A stretch of DNA of 64,000 nucleotides. Source: Tausonia pullulans (taxonomy: Eukaryota > Basidiomycota > Tremellomycetes > Cystofilobasidiales > Mrakiaceae). The notes below the pieces were generated by a model. The model worked only from the letters and a program-made list of their open reading frames with translations. It did no database searches and was not told the DNA's origin. The DNA lies in assembly GCA_951802195.1 (NCBI GenBank), contig OX637624.1:868001-932000 (forward strand). The letters run 5' to 3'. This document shows, in pieces, positions 1 to 11,699 of the stretch. The translations under genes were made by a program, and so were the position numbers. Numbering within the stretch: the stretch's first letter is position 1; each line of letters starts with the position of its first letter.

Positions 1-2110
1 GCGGCCCAGGTATTCGCTGAAAGCGGTGTGCTCGTGAGAAGATCTCTCGCCGTAAGTCTCGTCGCCAATGACGACCCCAGGGATTTTCGCCTCTCAGTAG
101 TGGGCCATAAGCACTCCAATGAGATGCGATCCAGAAGTGAGTTATAGAGGTAGAACTCACTGCGACAGAGGGGACAGCGCCAATATTGCCCATGGTCTGA
201 TTTCGTACCGAGTCGGCCTTGCCGTTAGCCTCGATGAGGAGGTTCTGAGGGATATCCTCGAAGTGGCCGCAATACCTGGTCCAGGGGCTGCCGGACGAAA
301 TTTCGGTAACTAGAGGAGAAGAGAGAGCAGTGGTCAGGGCTGACTTGAAAAAGGAAAGGCCGGTATTACTGCGCTTGCTGAGTGTGACAGCCTTGATCAG
401 GACGGGCGCCGCCTTTTGAAGGCATTCTTTCCGTCCCACTTCTGAAATGGAGCCAAAAGCTGGATACGGTCCAACGTCGGCAAGATTACCGCACTGATGG
501 CCGAATCATCTATTGGAGGAGTCTGACAGATGTCCTCTCAAGGTCAAAGCCGCACGGAGGAAGCTCCTTGCTTCAGAGCTCAGTATACTTAAAAGGCTGG
601 CCATCGATTCCCGTGAGGGTGTCGGTGATCAGGTTGAAGGTAAGTGATCCGGATAAGGTCATGGAGGTCACGATATCAGGCAAGGCGAGAATGGCATGAG
701 TCACTGGGTGGGCGGCGTCGCGGCTGATGGTTGCGATTGTATGGGTGGATGACTCCGATGGGCTCAAAGAAATCAGTCCTCTATCGTATTGAAATCTTAA
801 AAGAATGAAGACAGGGCCGACTCAAGTTACTGTCGCCCTTCGCCACGTCCTGTTGGCCCAACTGGCCGACGCAGGGTCCACCAGTGTTAGCGAGGACGAC
901 CCCTCTAAACTGGCCAAACGTCTCAATGACGCCGTCGCGCTCGATGGTAACGCGACTCTAACCCATCCCAGGGGTGATGGTGAGAGTTGAATTTTGTGGA
1001 GAGACCGTAGGCCGAGGTCTTGGGGGCGATGAAGGCTGAGCGGGTCATGTCCTCGTAGGCGAAACTGGTGCACGACCCGATGAACCCGGCACTCAGTTCG
1101 ACGGGCCATTCATTGTCCTTGACGGCCTGGGTGAACTTAGAGATGTGAGTTGTGAACTCAAGGGTTTAGGGCAGTTCACTTGAGTCCTAAGCTCGGACAG
1201 ATTATGAGGAGATCAGCGTCTTCAGTCACAAAGCGCAACAAGACAACGACAAGGAAGGGCACGCACGCTCGTGATGATCTCGACATATTCAGCGCCCTCG
1301 TCCTCCCGGAGTTTAGCGCCAAACGACGCAGCGTACTCCCCAGTATTGGACCAACTGTTCTCCTGGAGATAGAGCTCTATTCGAGAATTGTGAAGGAGAT
1401 GGAGGATGTCGCGCCGATGTCGGCGCTCATCCCACCCCGCCTCCACCCCCTGTGCATAACGGGGACGCGACACCAGGTCCAAAGTACTCTATGACGGAAA
1501 CAATTTTCTTTTCAAAGCAAGAAGACCGACAGCCTTGCATACAACATCTGTCGGAAGGAGAGTATTCAGTGCGGCGAGCCGAAGTAAGTGTGACGCGATC
1601 CCTCTCACCCTTGGCGTCGTCCATCCCTCAACTTTGCCCTCGAGGTAGACGCCGATGATCTTGGGACATTTGAGCTCCCAGGGTATGTTGACCATGACAC
1701 TCGATCGAGTCAATACCAAGATGTCACACCTGACCATACCGAGCCCCCCTAGCATTCGTTCGGGGTGTAGGAGATGGTGCCGATCATGAGACCACATTGG
1801 TAGGCGTAATTCTCAGAATTATCGATGAAGAATGCCGGATCCTGGCTTCCAGAGACCCAGGTCGAAATATCGAAGCAGAAGAGATCTCAGCTTAAGAAGC
1901 GATCTGGAGGGGAAGAGGGGCAGCTTACCCCAGCACAAGTAATGACGAAGAAACTATGGACTTCGCGGTTTCACTCGTTGGCACAAGCAAGGTCCATGAC
2001 TCTTTCTGTCTGCAACGACAGATCCCTCACCTGTCAGATCGACCTTTTGAGTAAGAGACCCATGACACTGATGCTGGTCATCTTCGAGGGAAAGAAGGCG
2101 AGAGAGAGGA
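1..2110 (-). pseudogene. Decayed aconitase gene (partial, continues off the left edge)
   Basis: Read on the minus strand, pieces of aconitase follow in the right order but in shifting frames: ANE then NREVHSFFVITCA (about 1975-1935), LWKPGSGILH and ENYAY (about 1870-1800), IPWELKCPKIIGVYLEGK (about 1690-1640), IEYFGPGV near 1590, FGAKLREDEGAEY near 1300, NEWPVELSAGFIGSCTSFAYE (split by residues; about 1115-1055), LTFNLITDTLTGIDGQPFKY (about 640-580), DRIQLLAPFQKWDGKN near 460-410, and GVVIGDETYGERSSHEH near 95-45. Aconitase is the [4Fe-4S] citrate/isocitrate isomerase of the mitochondrial matrix. Stops interrupt the frame repeatedly, for example after the block near 1945, within the block near 1820, and just before the GVVIGDE block, and the frame slips several times. 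GT-starting intron remnants, for example at the end of the ITCA block, show that this was a genomic duplicate rather than a retrocopy. The N-terminal end is not recognisable. A functional aconitase presumably lies elsewhere in the genome. Confidence 0.85.
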
Positions 2111-2653
2111 TTGTTGCTGAGAGACAAAGATCACAGTAAACGATCTCAATAGACGATGACAAACACGACCGGCGCTTCGGGCCGCGCTCAGCGGGCCTCG
2201 ACGGCGTTGATCTTGCGCGTCCGAGGCGACTGAATGGGGTCGCTCTTCGGCCGATCAATCTCTCATTTCGGTCGATATGGATCACCCTTTTGACCGACGC
2301 TCTCGCGCATAGCCCCCGGCAACAGATGTGATGTTCAGGTGAATCACTCGGAGGAACATGAGAGAAAGGTATATTCAAGCGAGCGAATTCAAATGCGCGC
2401 AACCTTGCCAGGGTCCCAATTTCAGCTTATGATTCCTCGACAAGATGGCAGGCGGAGAGATCAGCAGGAACTCGAGACTCACGAGTACCTCGTCATCTCA
2501 AATCTCTCTCAAACGTCGACGTTTAGAAACAATAGTGGAAATAGCTTAAGGGAACTGGCTTCTAGGACTATACAGGCTAAAGAAGTGTTGAGCGGCAATG
2601 CGATGCAAAGGCAAGGAAGAGAAGACTGGTGGTGGCGCGCGCCTGCAACTCGC
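2111..2653. other. Intergenic, no recognisable gene
   Basis: Open frames exist here but none resembles a known protein. The stretch could hold the eroded N-terminal part and promoter of the aconitase copy to its left; I could not find the expected N-terminal aconitase motifs. On its right it borders the 3' end of the secreted-protein gene. Confidence 0.4.
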
Positions 2654-3229
2654 TCAGGCAACAGCGACGGCGGTCGCGTTGCTGCAAGCAAGCGTGCCGT
2701 TGAGGGCCTCGCCGACGACCTGGCCCTGAACATAGGTGATCTGACCTCGTGCGTCCTTGAGAGTGAAGTACCTACGTTTGTTGTTGTTTGTGGCGGGTCA
2801 GCAGCAGCCCGCGCGGAATTAAGGTGACATCACAACGAACAAAGTATCGTTCGCCGGTGTAGAGACGTTCCAAAGGAACGGCGACGTCGTAAGGTTGGCG
2901 TACGAGGCGAGCGGGGCACCGGGGCCATAGAGGAAGGCGCCCTGGCCGACGGTGAGGTTGTACGGCGGCTGAGACGAGGACAGCATCATGTCAATGCGGG
3001 TCTACGGGGTTGATCGTATAATCGGAGAGTCTCGACTTACAGCACCAGGTCCAGTCCACGAGACAACAGCCGTGCCGCATTCCGTGAGGTTTGCCACGTC
3101 AAGCATCTGGCTTGAGGAAGGAGCACCCGCCCGAGGGAGGGCAACGGGGGTTGCCAGGATCGAAGTGGCGAGAAGGAGGGATGAAGCCGCAAAAGCGGAG
3201 AGGGAGGAGGAAACGGCGGAGAGCTTCAT
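2654..3229 (-). CDS. Small secreted protein (signal peptide, N-glycosylation sites)
   Basis: Three-exon gene. The N-terminus MKLSAVSSSLSAFAASSLLL is a clear signal peptide. The spliced mature part reads through VSWTGPGA|PPYNLTVGQGAFLYGPGA, then NVSTPANDTLYFTLKDARGQ, and ends ACSNATAVAVA. Intron 1 begins gtaagt after codon GCT and ends ctcag; intron 2 begins gttcgt and ends cgtag, and both keep the frame. Several N-x-S/T sequons (NLT, NVS, NDT, NAT) and two cysteines are visible in the roughly 155-residue product. The layout (short, secreted, a beta-sandwich-like 'W.V..P....YFTLKD..G' stretch) matches a group of small extracellular basidiomycete proteins related to the Kre9/Knh1 or Ser-Thr-rich cell-wall families; that link is by resemblance only. 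It is divergent from the DUF726 gene, sharing about 230 bp of promoter sequence. Confidence 0.7.
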
Positions 3230-3458
3230 GTTGGGAAGAAGTTAACAACAAGGCAGGAGGTGGTCAAAGGTCAACAACAAAGACCGCGGAAAATGAACGA
3301 CGCTAGCTTGCTCCCTCGGCGATGTGAGATGACTGTTGCTTTGCCCCTAACCTTAGGCCGACCCGGGAATACGGGGGGAAAAGGGGAGATGATGTAATTG
3401 GACCCCCGCAAATCCCCCGCAGACGATTCCTTGGTTTCCAACGTCCACTACCTTCGGA

Positions 3459-5961
3459 ATGCTCTCCTCCATCAAGTCGGCGCTCCCAGATGCTGTAAAG
3501 ACCGTACCTGCAGCGGCCGTCGCCCAGATCACGCGACCAGGCCACACTTCAGCTGCAGCTGGCTACGCCGATAACGCCAATATTGAAGAGGACGCTGTCA
3601 AGCCGCCGCCTCTCGCTCGACCTGTTGCTATTGCTGTTGCGACTGCTAGTCGCCTAGTGGCAACTTCTTCAAACGACAACACGAAAGCAAGCGAGGCCTG
3701 GCTCGCCGCCATTCTTGACTACCTCCAGCTCGACGTCGACTTTCTCCCTCCACTTGCGCTCGACGAAACAAGCGCCGCGAACGATGACACCGCCCTGCGC
3801 CTTGCGCCCTTCCTGACTCAGGCTGTCTCCATGGAGGAGCGTCCCCAGGTCGTTCACGCCCTCCTCTACGCGTCCATATTCCCCCCCACGACCACAGACG
3901 ACTCTACAAGCAAGTCGACGCCCAGCGAGCTCGCCTACACGGCTCCTGCTCGGGCACGCGTCCTCGCCTCACTCGCCGCGCTCGGCCTCAGCCGAGCTGA
4001 GGCTGGTGTGTTACTCGTCGAGCAGGAGCGCGTCGTAGCTGATGAGCTGTACACCTTTCTCCGGGAAGGAGCAGAGCGGGCCAAGGTTGTTGAGGAGGAG
4101 GTCGAGCGAAACCGACGAGAGAGGGAGAATGGCTGGGGTGGGAAATGGGGGAGGTGGATGGCCACGGGAGCTGGCGTTGTGGTGAGATCTATACTTTACT
4201 CTTTCTTCTTTCTCGGCTTGGTCTCCCCATTGACACCTAAGTACTGTTCTTCTTCAGCTCGGAGGGGTTGCTCTGGGCCTCACAGGTGGCCTCGCTGCGC
4301 CCGCCATACTCGCGCTCTTACCGTCGACTCTTGGCCTTCTCACTCCAGCGACGGCGCCCTTACTGCTCGGAGGGCTTTTCGGAACCCTCGGCGGGGGGCT
4401 TACAGGCAAGCGCGTGAGCAAGCGATGGGCAGGGGTTGGCGAGTTCGAGTTTGTTGAGGTCGGAGATGGAGGAGACGCGAGGAAGCAGAAGGTGAGGCAG
4501 GCAAAAGTGCGCCTGTTTATCTAGCCGGTGACATTTCCTATGTTTTCCTTCCCCAGGACGCTGAGGCAAAGATCTACACTGCGCCGTACGCCATCCGCCA
4601 GAAGAAGAAGCCAGCAGCGGAGATCACCAACGACGGTGGTCCTTCAACGGACCCGCTTGCCACCCTCTCACTCGACCCTTCGATCCTCCCATTGACATCC
4701 TCCTCCTCGAGTCCCAACACGTCTATCAATCCTCCTGTTACTGTCGTCATCCCCTCCAGGCCGCCAAGTCTCACGGTAGTCATCGCCCTTACCGGTCTCC
4801 TGACTGAGGACGCCGATGAGGGGGTTCGATGCTGGGAAGGCGTCGCCCGCGCACCACTCGTTGGACCGCCCGCGCCACCTAGCACTGATCATGCTGGACC
4901 GCTGGATGAGAAGTCGCGTGCAAGGCTCGAGGAAGTCTCCGGGTTCTCCGAGGATGCGCTAGAGGAGGAAGAAAAAGAGCGGATGAGGGAGGCCGAGCAG
5001 GAACAAGGCGTCGAGACTGTTCTCGAGATGAAGCGGGTGGAGGGGGAACGCATCGCTGCCGGCACAAATAACGAGGGCATTCTCCTCCTCCGCGGACGGG
5101 ACATCTTTGTCGGTCGTGTCGAAACGGCCGAGATGGTTTCGACGGGGAAGGCGCTCAACGAGTGGGTGACAAACAAGGTGAGTCGTCGTTCATCCCATTC
5201 GCTACTCCATGCACTGACCGTGACTACTGTCCAGATCATTGCCAAGGCCGGTAAGGAGATTCTCAAGCGGACAGTCGTCAACGCCTACCTTTCGGCCGTC
5301 GCCCTGCCTCTCACCGTCTATGGCTGGGCCGGGACTGCCCTCGACAACACATGGCAACGGGCGGTGGACAAGGCCCGCAAGGCTGGTCTGGTTCTTGCAG
5401 ACAGTTTGTACCCCGAGCAATTCCAGTCCCTTGGTCCTTCTTCTAAACTACTTCCGCTCTCTCCACAGTACTCCTCGCCCGCGTCCAAGGCTCCCGCCCC
5501 ATCACGCTCATCGGCCACTCCCTCGGCGCACTTACTGTTCTCTCGGCCCTCCAAGCACTCGGAGTCTCCTCAGAAAAGCACGCCATGACCCTTGTTGACG
5601 CTGCTTTCCTTATCGCTCTCCCTTCTGCACCGTCGCGCTCGCAGTGGGCTGAGGCTCGTCGGGCAGCGGGGAGGAGGCTCGTCAATGGTTGGTCGGGGAG
5701 GGATCTTGTCCTTGGGAGTGTTGTGAGGCTGCATGAGGTTGTCGGGGGGCTCACGGGAGGAGGCGTCACGGTTGCGGGGCTCGGGGCGGTCGGTGTTGAA
5801 GGTGTGGAGGACGTGGACCTCAGCAGCGTTGTCCAGGGTGAGATCGAAGATCCAGTTCTCTCGGAGAAGCATCGCTGACTTGTCCTTTCAATTCTGCAGG
5901 ACACTTTGCGATCAACAAGAACATGCCAGAGATTTTGAGGTTGTTGAAGGTGGACGAATGA
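3459..5961 (+). CDS. DUF726 alpha/beta hydrolase, TMCO4/Mil1-like membrane protein
   Basis: Multi-exon gene with clean GT-AG introns at about 4182-4257, 4491-4556, 5177-5234, 5404-5468 and 5838-5899. The N-terminal third is an alpha-helical region with a coiled-coil stretch near EEEVERNRRERE. Then comes a glycine/alanine-rich double membrane segment (LGGVALGLTGGLAAPAILAL and TAPLLLGGLFGTLGGGLTG). The C-terminal half is an alpha/beta hydrolase: ITLIGHSLGALTVLSAL holds the GxSxG nucleophile elbow, and TLVDAAFLI and GHFAINKNMPEIL follow. This order is that of DUF726 proteins such as human TMCO4 and yeast Mil1 (YFL034W), a putative lipase that binds a clathrin adaptor. Substrate unknown. Start is the first ATG in the open frame. 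Downstream it converges on DIB1. Confidence 0.85.
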
Positions 5962-6178
5962 CGCTTTATTAATGAGTTTTCCGAAACAGAAAACTCTAAC
6001 GTTGTAAAAGTGATAGATCGTGACAACAGCAAAAGTAGAGAGAATGGGAAAAATACCAGATAAGGAGGAGCGCCACCGCTGGGAGCACTGTGGGGGATGA
6101 TTGAAGAGGGAGAGGGGCCGTCTAGTACTCTGGGAAGAGGGAAAGAAATTCGATGTGTCAGCGAACAGGACCCCAAAG

Positions 6179-7121
6179 TCAATTAATCAAGACGCAGGAA
6201 GGAAAGAGGCCAGACGCACTGTGTCGCGTCGAGTAGTCTGAAAGAAGGATCCACAGACGTCAGAATCCGGCTCATTCCATCTGAATAGCCCTGAGAGAAC
6301 ACGACACCCACCCTTAGGAGCAACGACGAGACCGCGACCCTTGGAGGCACCCCGGTATACAGTCTCGATGATGTCAATCATCTCCTGCTTGTCCGTCATC
6401 GCCCAGTTAATCTTATTGTTGTTTCCCGTCGAGAGATCGATCATGATGTGCTTGTTGCGGTAGAAGAACATCGTCGTGCACGGGTCGTAAATCTCGTACA
6501 TCTTGTTGAAGTCTGGGACCTTAGTGATGTCGACGAGGTAGATGACGGCGAAGTTCTGGACCTTCTCCTGGACAGAGTACAGCGTCTCATCCATCTGCAT
6601 GCATGTCGGGTCCCAGTCGTTGCCTGGTGAGACAGAGTGGGAATCAGTCCTCTTGTCACTGAAGCAAGCTGGCGAGTCAGGACGAAAGTGGCCACCTCCT
6701 CATACCTGACCCAGACGCATCGGAGGAACGAAGTTGATCCGATGCTCCACAGGGTTCAAAATGATCTCTTTCGTGCGAGGTACGAGCCCTCCACAACATG
6801 CAAGAGCCCTTTTCCCTTCCCCTTACGCGTCTATCGACCAAGGAGACAGCAAGCTTTGGGTGGAGAGCACACTCACCAAACCGGATAATGACCACGCGGT
6901 CCTCTTCACTCAGGATCGCCTCTGTCATCAGAGTAGCATTCCTTTCAGTGATTTTACCGCGTATGAGAAGTCTGGTCAGGCGGAGATACGCACGGTCGAC
7001 GTGCCTGTCAAGTGGAGAGGATCGAAACGTTTCGAGGCATCAGCGTCTGGATGAGACGGTGACGTCAAGGAGCGAAAGGGGCGCACCACGCCGAGGGGAG
7101 ATGGGTCATAAAGTAGGACAT
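6179..7121 (-). CDS. DIB1: U5 snRNP thioredoxin-fold protein Dib1/Dim1
   Basis: Spliceosomal protein of the U4/U6.U5 tri-snRNP, acting in the nucleus before B-complex activation; homologous to human TXNL4A. Exon 1 encodes MSYFMTHLPSAW; an 11-base exon adds HVD; the next exon gives QAILSEEDRVVIIRFG, then NDWDPTCMQMDETLYSVQE, VPDFNKMYEIYDPCTTMFFY, INWAMTDKQEMIDIIETVYR and GLVVAPK. The central part is nearly identical to the family consensus from yeast to human. The last exon begins DYST as expected but then continues RHSASGLFPSCVLIN instead of the usual short KYRY-like ending. The start is fixed by the conserved MSYF. Divergent from JIP5, with 355 bp between the two ATGs. Confidence 0.92.
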
Positions 7122-7476
7122 CTTGAGCTGAGGCTAGCGAAGGTGGTTGGAGAACAAGGAGGAAGCTGACGAGGGGCTGGTGGTCGTTAGAGAGACGGTT
7201 GCGCGAGGTTCGACGCGCTCGTTCTTGAAGCCGAGGTGGAGGTCGCCTGTTGTCAGGGAGTGATGCCAAGCGGAGTCGAATGTCGCCCAAAGTTTTCCGA
7301 TATCTGTGCTATTCCTCTGTGCTAGTCTACGAAGCTAACAGACCCAAAGCTCTGGCAAGTCTTGAGCGACTGGTTAACAGAGAGCGACAGACCGAGACAT
7401 CGTCGGCTGCATCCGAAAGCACAGACGCCCCGCCGATTTTCGAGCTTGCCTCGCCTTCTACGACCATCCTCGCTCC
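7122..7476. promoter_or_regulatory. Shared promoter region between DIB1 and JIP5
   Basis: 355 bp separate the start codons of two divergently transcribed housekeeping genes, so the interval must hold both promoters and 5' leaders. No TATA box or recognisable factor site stands out. Confidence 0.45.
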
Positions 7477-9245
7477 ATGTCGACCGATATCGACCTCGAG
7501 AACCAGGTCTTTGACCTGGTCTTTCATCCCAAGGAGAACATTCTCTTTGCTGCCCTCCTCACGGGCGACATCAAGGTATGACTCGCCTTATCGAGAGAAA
7601 GTTGCAGCGTTCAGAACCTCCCGCCCTGACCCCCTCGGACATCGTCTTTCCTCCTTGTCACTTCTCGCTCTCACTCCAGGCTTTCAACTATGTGTTGCCG
7701 GAGCCCGGGGAGGAGGAGATTGTTACCTCGGAGTTGTGGTCTGCCCGGCCGACGAATCGGAGTTGCCGTGGCCTAGCGCTCTCCGAGGACGCGAAGCTGC
7801 TGTTCTCGGTTGGCAAGGAGCGATCTCTCCAGTGAGTAGTAAGCTCTGGTATCTCCTTTCAGATCACTTGTTGACAGAAGATGTTCGCGATCCAGCTCTA
7901 TGGACGTCGAGACTGGAGCGATTGTCTCTGTGGTTGAGCGGGCTCACGAGTATGTGGAGTTCCCCTGTCTCCTTGTCCTTTCCCTCTTGTTTGACTGAAG
8001 GCGTTGATCTCTCAGTGCCCCCATCAACCGAATCCGGAACCTCAACGCCTCCTGCCTCGCCACAGGAGATGACGATGGAGTCGTCAAGGTCGGTGGTCTC
8101 TTCTCGACGGAGTACGACCTGCGTGCGCTCTCAACTCACAGCGCTATCCTCGACTACTCTCCTGCAGCTCTGGGACCCGCGTGTCAAGCCCTCTCCGATA
8201 GCATCCCGCGCGTACACTCACCACTGGGATTACATCACCGACTTTTGCTACTTCCCCGACAAACACCAACTTGTCACGACCTCGTGAGCAGAGCCTTGGC
8301 TTGACTCTCAGGTGTCACCGTTGTGCTCACGACCATCTTTCCTTCTTCTTGTTGACAGGGGTGACGCCACGCTCTCACTCATCGATATCCGAAGCTCCAA
8401 GGCCGTCCCTCTGACGGTCAGCGAGAGCCAGGACGATGAGCTCCTAAGTGCCGTTCCGATCAAGGGGTGGGGCCCATCTACCTCCTTCGAGCAGGTCGAT
8501 CCAGACTGACTAGACTTTCCCTACGTCCTTGCAGAGGCACCAAGATTCTCACCGGCTCTTCGCTGGGCATTCTTTCCGTCTGGGACCGATCCAGGGGCCT
8601 CCGTGATTGCGTCGACCGGATACCTGGGTGCGTAGCTGGTCGTTCCATCAACTCTTACATGCACGCGCAGAAAACTTACAGTCCGCTCGACAATAGTCAC
8701 CCTCATTCTATCGAGACAATCGTCCCTCTATCCGATGATGTCGTGGCCACGGGCTCCTCGGACGGCATGGTCCGGATCGTATCCATCCTTCCCTCAAAAC
8801 TCAGTGCGTCGTCTCTTCGACTCATACTTCGCAACTTTCCTAAACTGACGCCCTGCATCTTCCTACAGTGGGGGTCATCGCGCACCACAACGAGTTCCCA
8901 ATCGAGCGCCTCGCACTCTCCCACGACAATGCGATCCTCGGCTCGGCCTCGCATGACGAGTGCGTCAAGCTTACGGACGTCCGTGACATCTTTGACCCGT
9001 CCGACGATGAGGAAGATCACGATGAGGTCGACAGTGACGATGAGGATGTCGAGATGGCCGGAAAGGGCGAGGGAGAGGATGAGGAGATGGACGAGGAGGA
9101 GGAGGAGGAGGAGGAGGAGGAGGCTGTCGAGCCCTCACCGGAGCCAGAGCCTGTGCAGGAGCGGAGGAAGAAGAAGCGGGACAAGCCCAAGAATCAGGAC
9201 GAGATGGAGAAGATCCAGCGGGGAGACTTCTTTGGCGACCTCTGA
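7477..9245 (+). CDS. JIP5: WD40-repeat ribosome biogenesis protein Jip5/WDR55
   Basis: Nucleolar beta-propeller protein needed for large-subunit rRNA processing. The frame opens MSTDIDLENQVFDLVFHPKE, the typical start of the family, and runs over about nine exons. WD-type blades are visible: IFAALLTGDIKAFNY-like first blade, ATGDDDGVVK followed by LWDPR, DFCYFPDKHQLVTTS, GDATLSLIDIRSSK, ILTGSSLGILSVWD, VVATGSSDGMVRIVSI, and ILGSASHDECVKLTDVRDI. The C-terminal tail is very acidic (a run of about ten glutamates near 9100) and then lysine-rich (RKKKRDKPKNQDEMEK) ending in FFGDL, as in Jip5 and WDR55. Short introns interrupt nearly every blade. Followed 354 bp downstream by the aldo/keto reductase on the same strand. 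Confidence 0.88.
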
Positions 9246-9598
9246 GATGCGATAAAAAGATACCCTGACAGCACCTGCGCGCGTGACTTCCTTCACGTTA
9301 CAGCAAGTGCACCTCGCCCTGTTTCTGACTTACGCTCAGGTCACATCCCTACCCCCTTCGGCAGCGCTCCTGTCTCTCAGCCTCTCGCTCGAGTGGGCTC
9401 CACACAGGTTCAATTTGGTTGAACTGCGCGCCGGACCGGGTGGGCCCGGCCGGCTTCCGTCGCCGGAAGGACCTCTCCGCCTGAGAGCCCTTCCTTCCCT
9501 CACCCTTTTCTCATCGTCCTCTTACCCTCAACCCTCACCCTCCTCCCAATTACACCCTCTCCCCCTCCATCCCTCTTTCCGACCTCCCTTCTCTCGTC
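9246..9598. other. Intergenic, JIP5 3' end and aldo/keto reductase promoter
   Basis: Tandem genes on the plus strand flank this 353-bp stretch. The last 100 bases before the next ATG are a strong C/T tract (ccctcaccctcctcccaatt and similar), a common feature just upstream of start codons in this genome. No gene is visible. Confidence 0.5.
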
Positions 9599-11340
9599 AT
9601 GTCCTCCGCTGCATCCCGCACGTGAGTGGCTAGTGCCCATCGATGCAGATGTCGCTGGCGGGCCGAAGTCCCGCCGAGGAGGCAGACAGAGAGGCCTCAT
9701 TATTGACGTGTCTGCATCGACTGGTCTTACAGCCTCAAGCTCGCTAACTCGCTTCACCCGGAGAAGCAGGTGAAGATCCTCATTTTCCCGTCTCGACTGG
9801 AATGGAATGATGCGATGTTGGACGGTCTGGCTGACGGTGATGTGTCTCCTCGTCCTCCTCTCCCCTACCTCTTCGCAGATCCCCGTCTTCGGACTTGGCA
9901 CCTGGCTCGCCGCCGTGAGTCTTCTGAGGACGCGTTGGAACTCCCTAGATGAAGAAAACGATACTGACTCTGCCCCTGCTCTATTCAGCCTGGAGGTCCG
10001 TTGCAAGGCGACGCTAATGGGTGATATAGCCTGAACGCGTCGCTGACCTCCCCCTACGTTCGTCCTTATCTCTACAGAGGTCGAGGAGGCCACCCTTGTC
10101 TCGCTTCAGTCTGGCTACAAGCACATAGAGTGAGTTTCCCAATCTCTGTGTCTCCGGAGGAGGAATACCTTGCCTCTAACGGCCAGCGTAATTGTCCTTT
10201 AGCGCCGCGGCCATCTACCGCAACGAGCCGGAGGTCGGAAACGGCATCAAGCGCTGGGGAGGTGACCGTGACTCCATCTGGGTCACCTCTAAGCTCTGGA
10301 ACAACGTACTTTACGCGTGCTTTTGTAATGGTGGGAAGGCGAGAAAACTGACGCGGGGTTTATGCCGTGCTTCTCTCTATTTCACAGTCCCACCAGCCCT
10401 CGGAGGTCCCCAAGGCCCTTGAGAAGACCCTCAAGGACCTCCAGCTCGATTACCTTGACCTCTACCTCATCCACTGTCGGTAGTGAAGCTAGGTCCGGTG
10501 CCATCTATGGGTTCGCATGCTGACTGCTCCGTCGACGTTCGCTACTCGTCCATCTTATCTCCAGGGCCCGCTCCCATGCAAGCCGGTGACGAGCTCATCC
10601 CCAAGAAAGAGGACGGCACTCCTCTCGTCGACCGAACCGTTACGCTTGGCCAAACCTGGGCCGCAATGGAGGATCTTCTCAAGACCGGCAAGGTCCGCAA
10701 CATCGGTCTCTCCAACATGATCCAGTCCGAAGTCGAGGAGGTTCTCAAGACTGCCAAGCACATCCCCGATGGTGAGTTCAGGCGCTGCGCTCTATTGACG
10801 AGAGGCCAGCCTGACTCCTTCCTTGTTCTCCAGCCATCCAGCTCGAGATCCACCCTTACCTCCAGCAGACGGAGTACGTCAAGTGGCTCCAGTCGAAGGG
10901 CATCGTTGTCACCGCCTACTCCCCCTTCGGCAACCTCAACCCCACCTACGCTGGCAAGCTCTCCGAGGAGGGCCGCATCGTCGACCACCCTGTCGTAAAG
11001 GAGGTTGCGGAGAGTGCGCCCTGTCTCCTTCATTTAACGGCCCGTCTTCCATGCTGACTGGAAATAACTGCCACTCCAGAGTACGGCAAGACTGTCTCCC
11101 AGACCGTCCTCTCGTGGGGAATTGCCCACGATCTCTCCGTCATCCCCAAGTCGTCCAACCCGGACCGCATCAAGGCCAACATTGGCGTCTTCAACCTTGA
11201 GCCCGAGGACCTTGCTAAGCTCGACGCGATCGACATCAACAAGCGGTACAACGACGCGTCCGAGGACTTCGGTTACCCGTTCTTCTCCAACGAGAAGTCG
11301 TCGGAGCTCGTCAAGAAGCAGATGGTTGCCCCTCAGTAGA
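9599..11340 (+). CDS. Aldo/keto reductase
   Basis: NAD(P)H-dependent carbonyl reductase of the AKR superfamily (TIM barrel, about 320 residues). The N-terminus is [20 protein letters not shown], followed by [12 protein letters not shown]. All four catalytic residues are present after splicing: Asp in GYKHIDAA, Tyr in [10 protein letters not shown], Lys in WVTSKLWNN, and His in DLYLIHWPAPM. The IHWP codon W and the Asp codon are both split by introns, which supports the splice calls. Further hallmarks are [39 protein letters not shown] and the cofactor-binding [19 protein letters not shown]. The protein ends MVAPQ. It lies closest to the glycerol dehydrogenase/xylose-reductase-like fungal AKRs, but the substrate cannot be told. 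The gene looks intact. Confidence 0.9.
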
Positions 11341-11699
11341 AGGTTTTGAAGCGATTCTTCTCAATCTAGAATGACTTGTGGTTCTCAGAATTTTGTGTGA
11401 CAGCGAAGGCACTCTCTGGTAAGGTCCACTCGTCCATGACGTCAGGATAGGCATTCGGCTGTTTGTGTGCCGAGCCGACGGAGCTTGGAGGTCATCGCGT
11501 GCGCGCATGCCCACCGCTCCTTGCTACTCATGTAGTGCAAACATGCCAGCTACTCGATGGTACGTCTAAAGGCAAGAAGACAGTACAAAAGATGGAACGG
11601 TGGCTTTCAATCGATTGCCAGATCCTGCTACGCAACTTGCCATTTTTTGATATCCTAACTATCATAACACCCGCAACTTAAAGAACCACGACCATCCTC
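11341..11699. other. Intergenic, start of gene-poor island
   Basis: Nothing coding is evident in this stretch between the aldo/keto reductase stop codon and the diverged tail of the LINE fragment. The A+T content rises here relative to the flanking genes, in line with a 3' untranslated region and spacer. Confidence 0.4.

Noticed and set aside
9000-9130. GAG microsatellite as a separate repeat element
   Set aside because: It is the codon run for the acidic tail of Jip5, which is a normal feature of that protein family.
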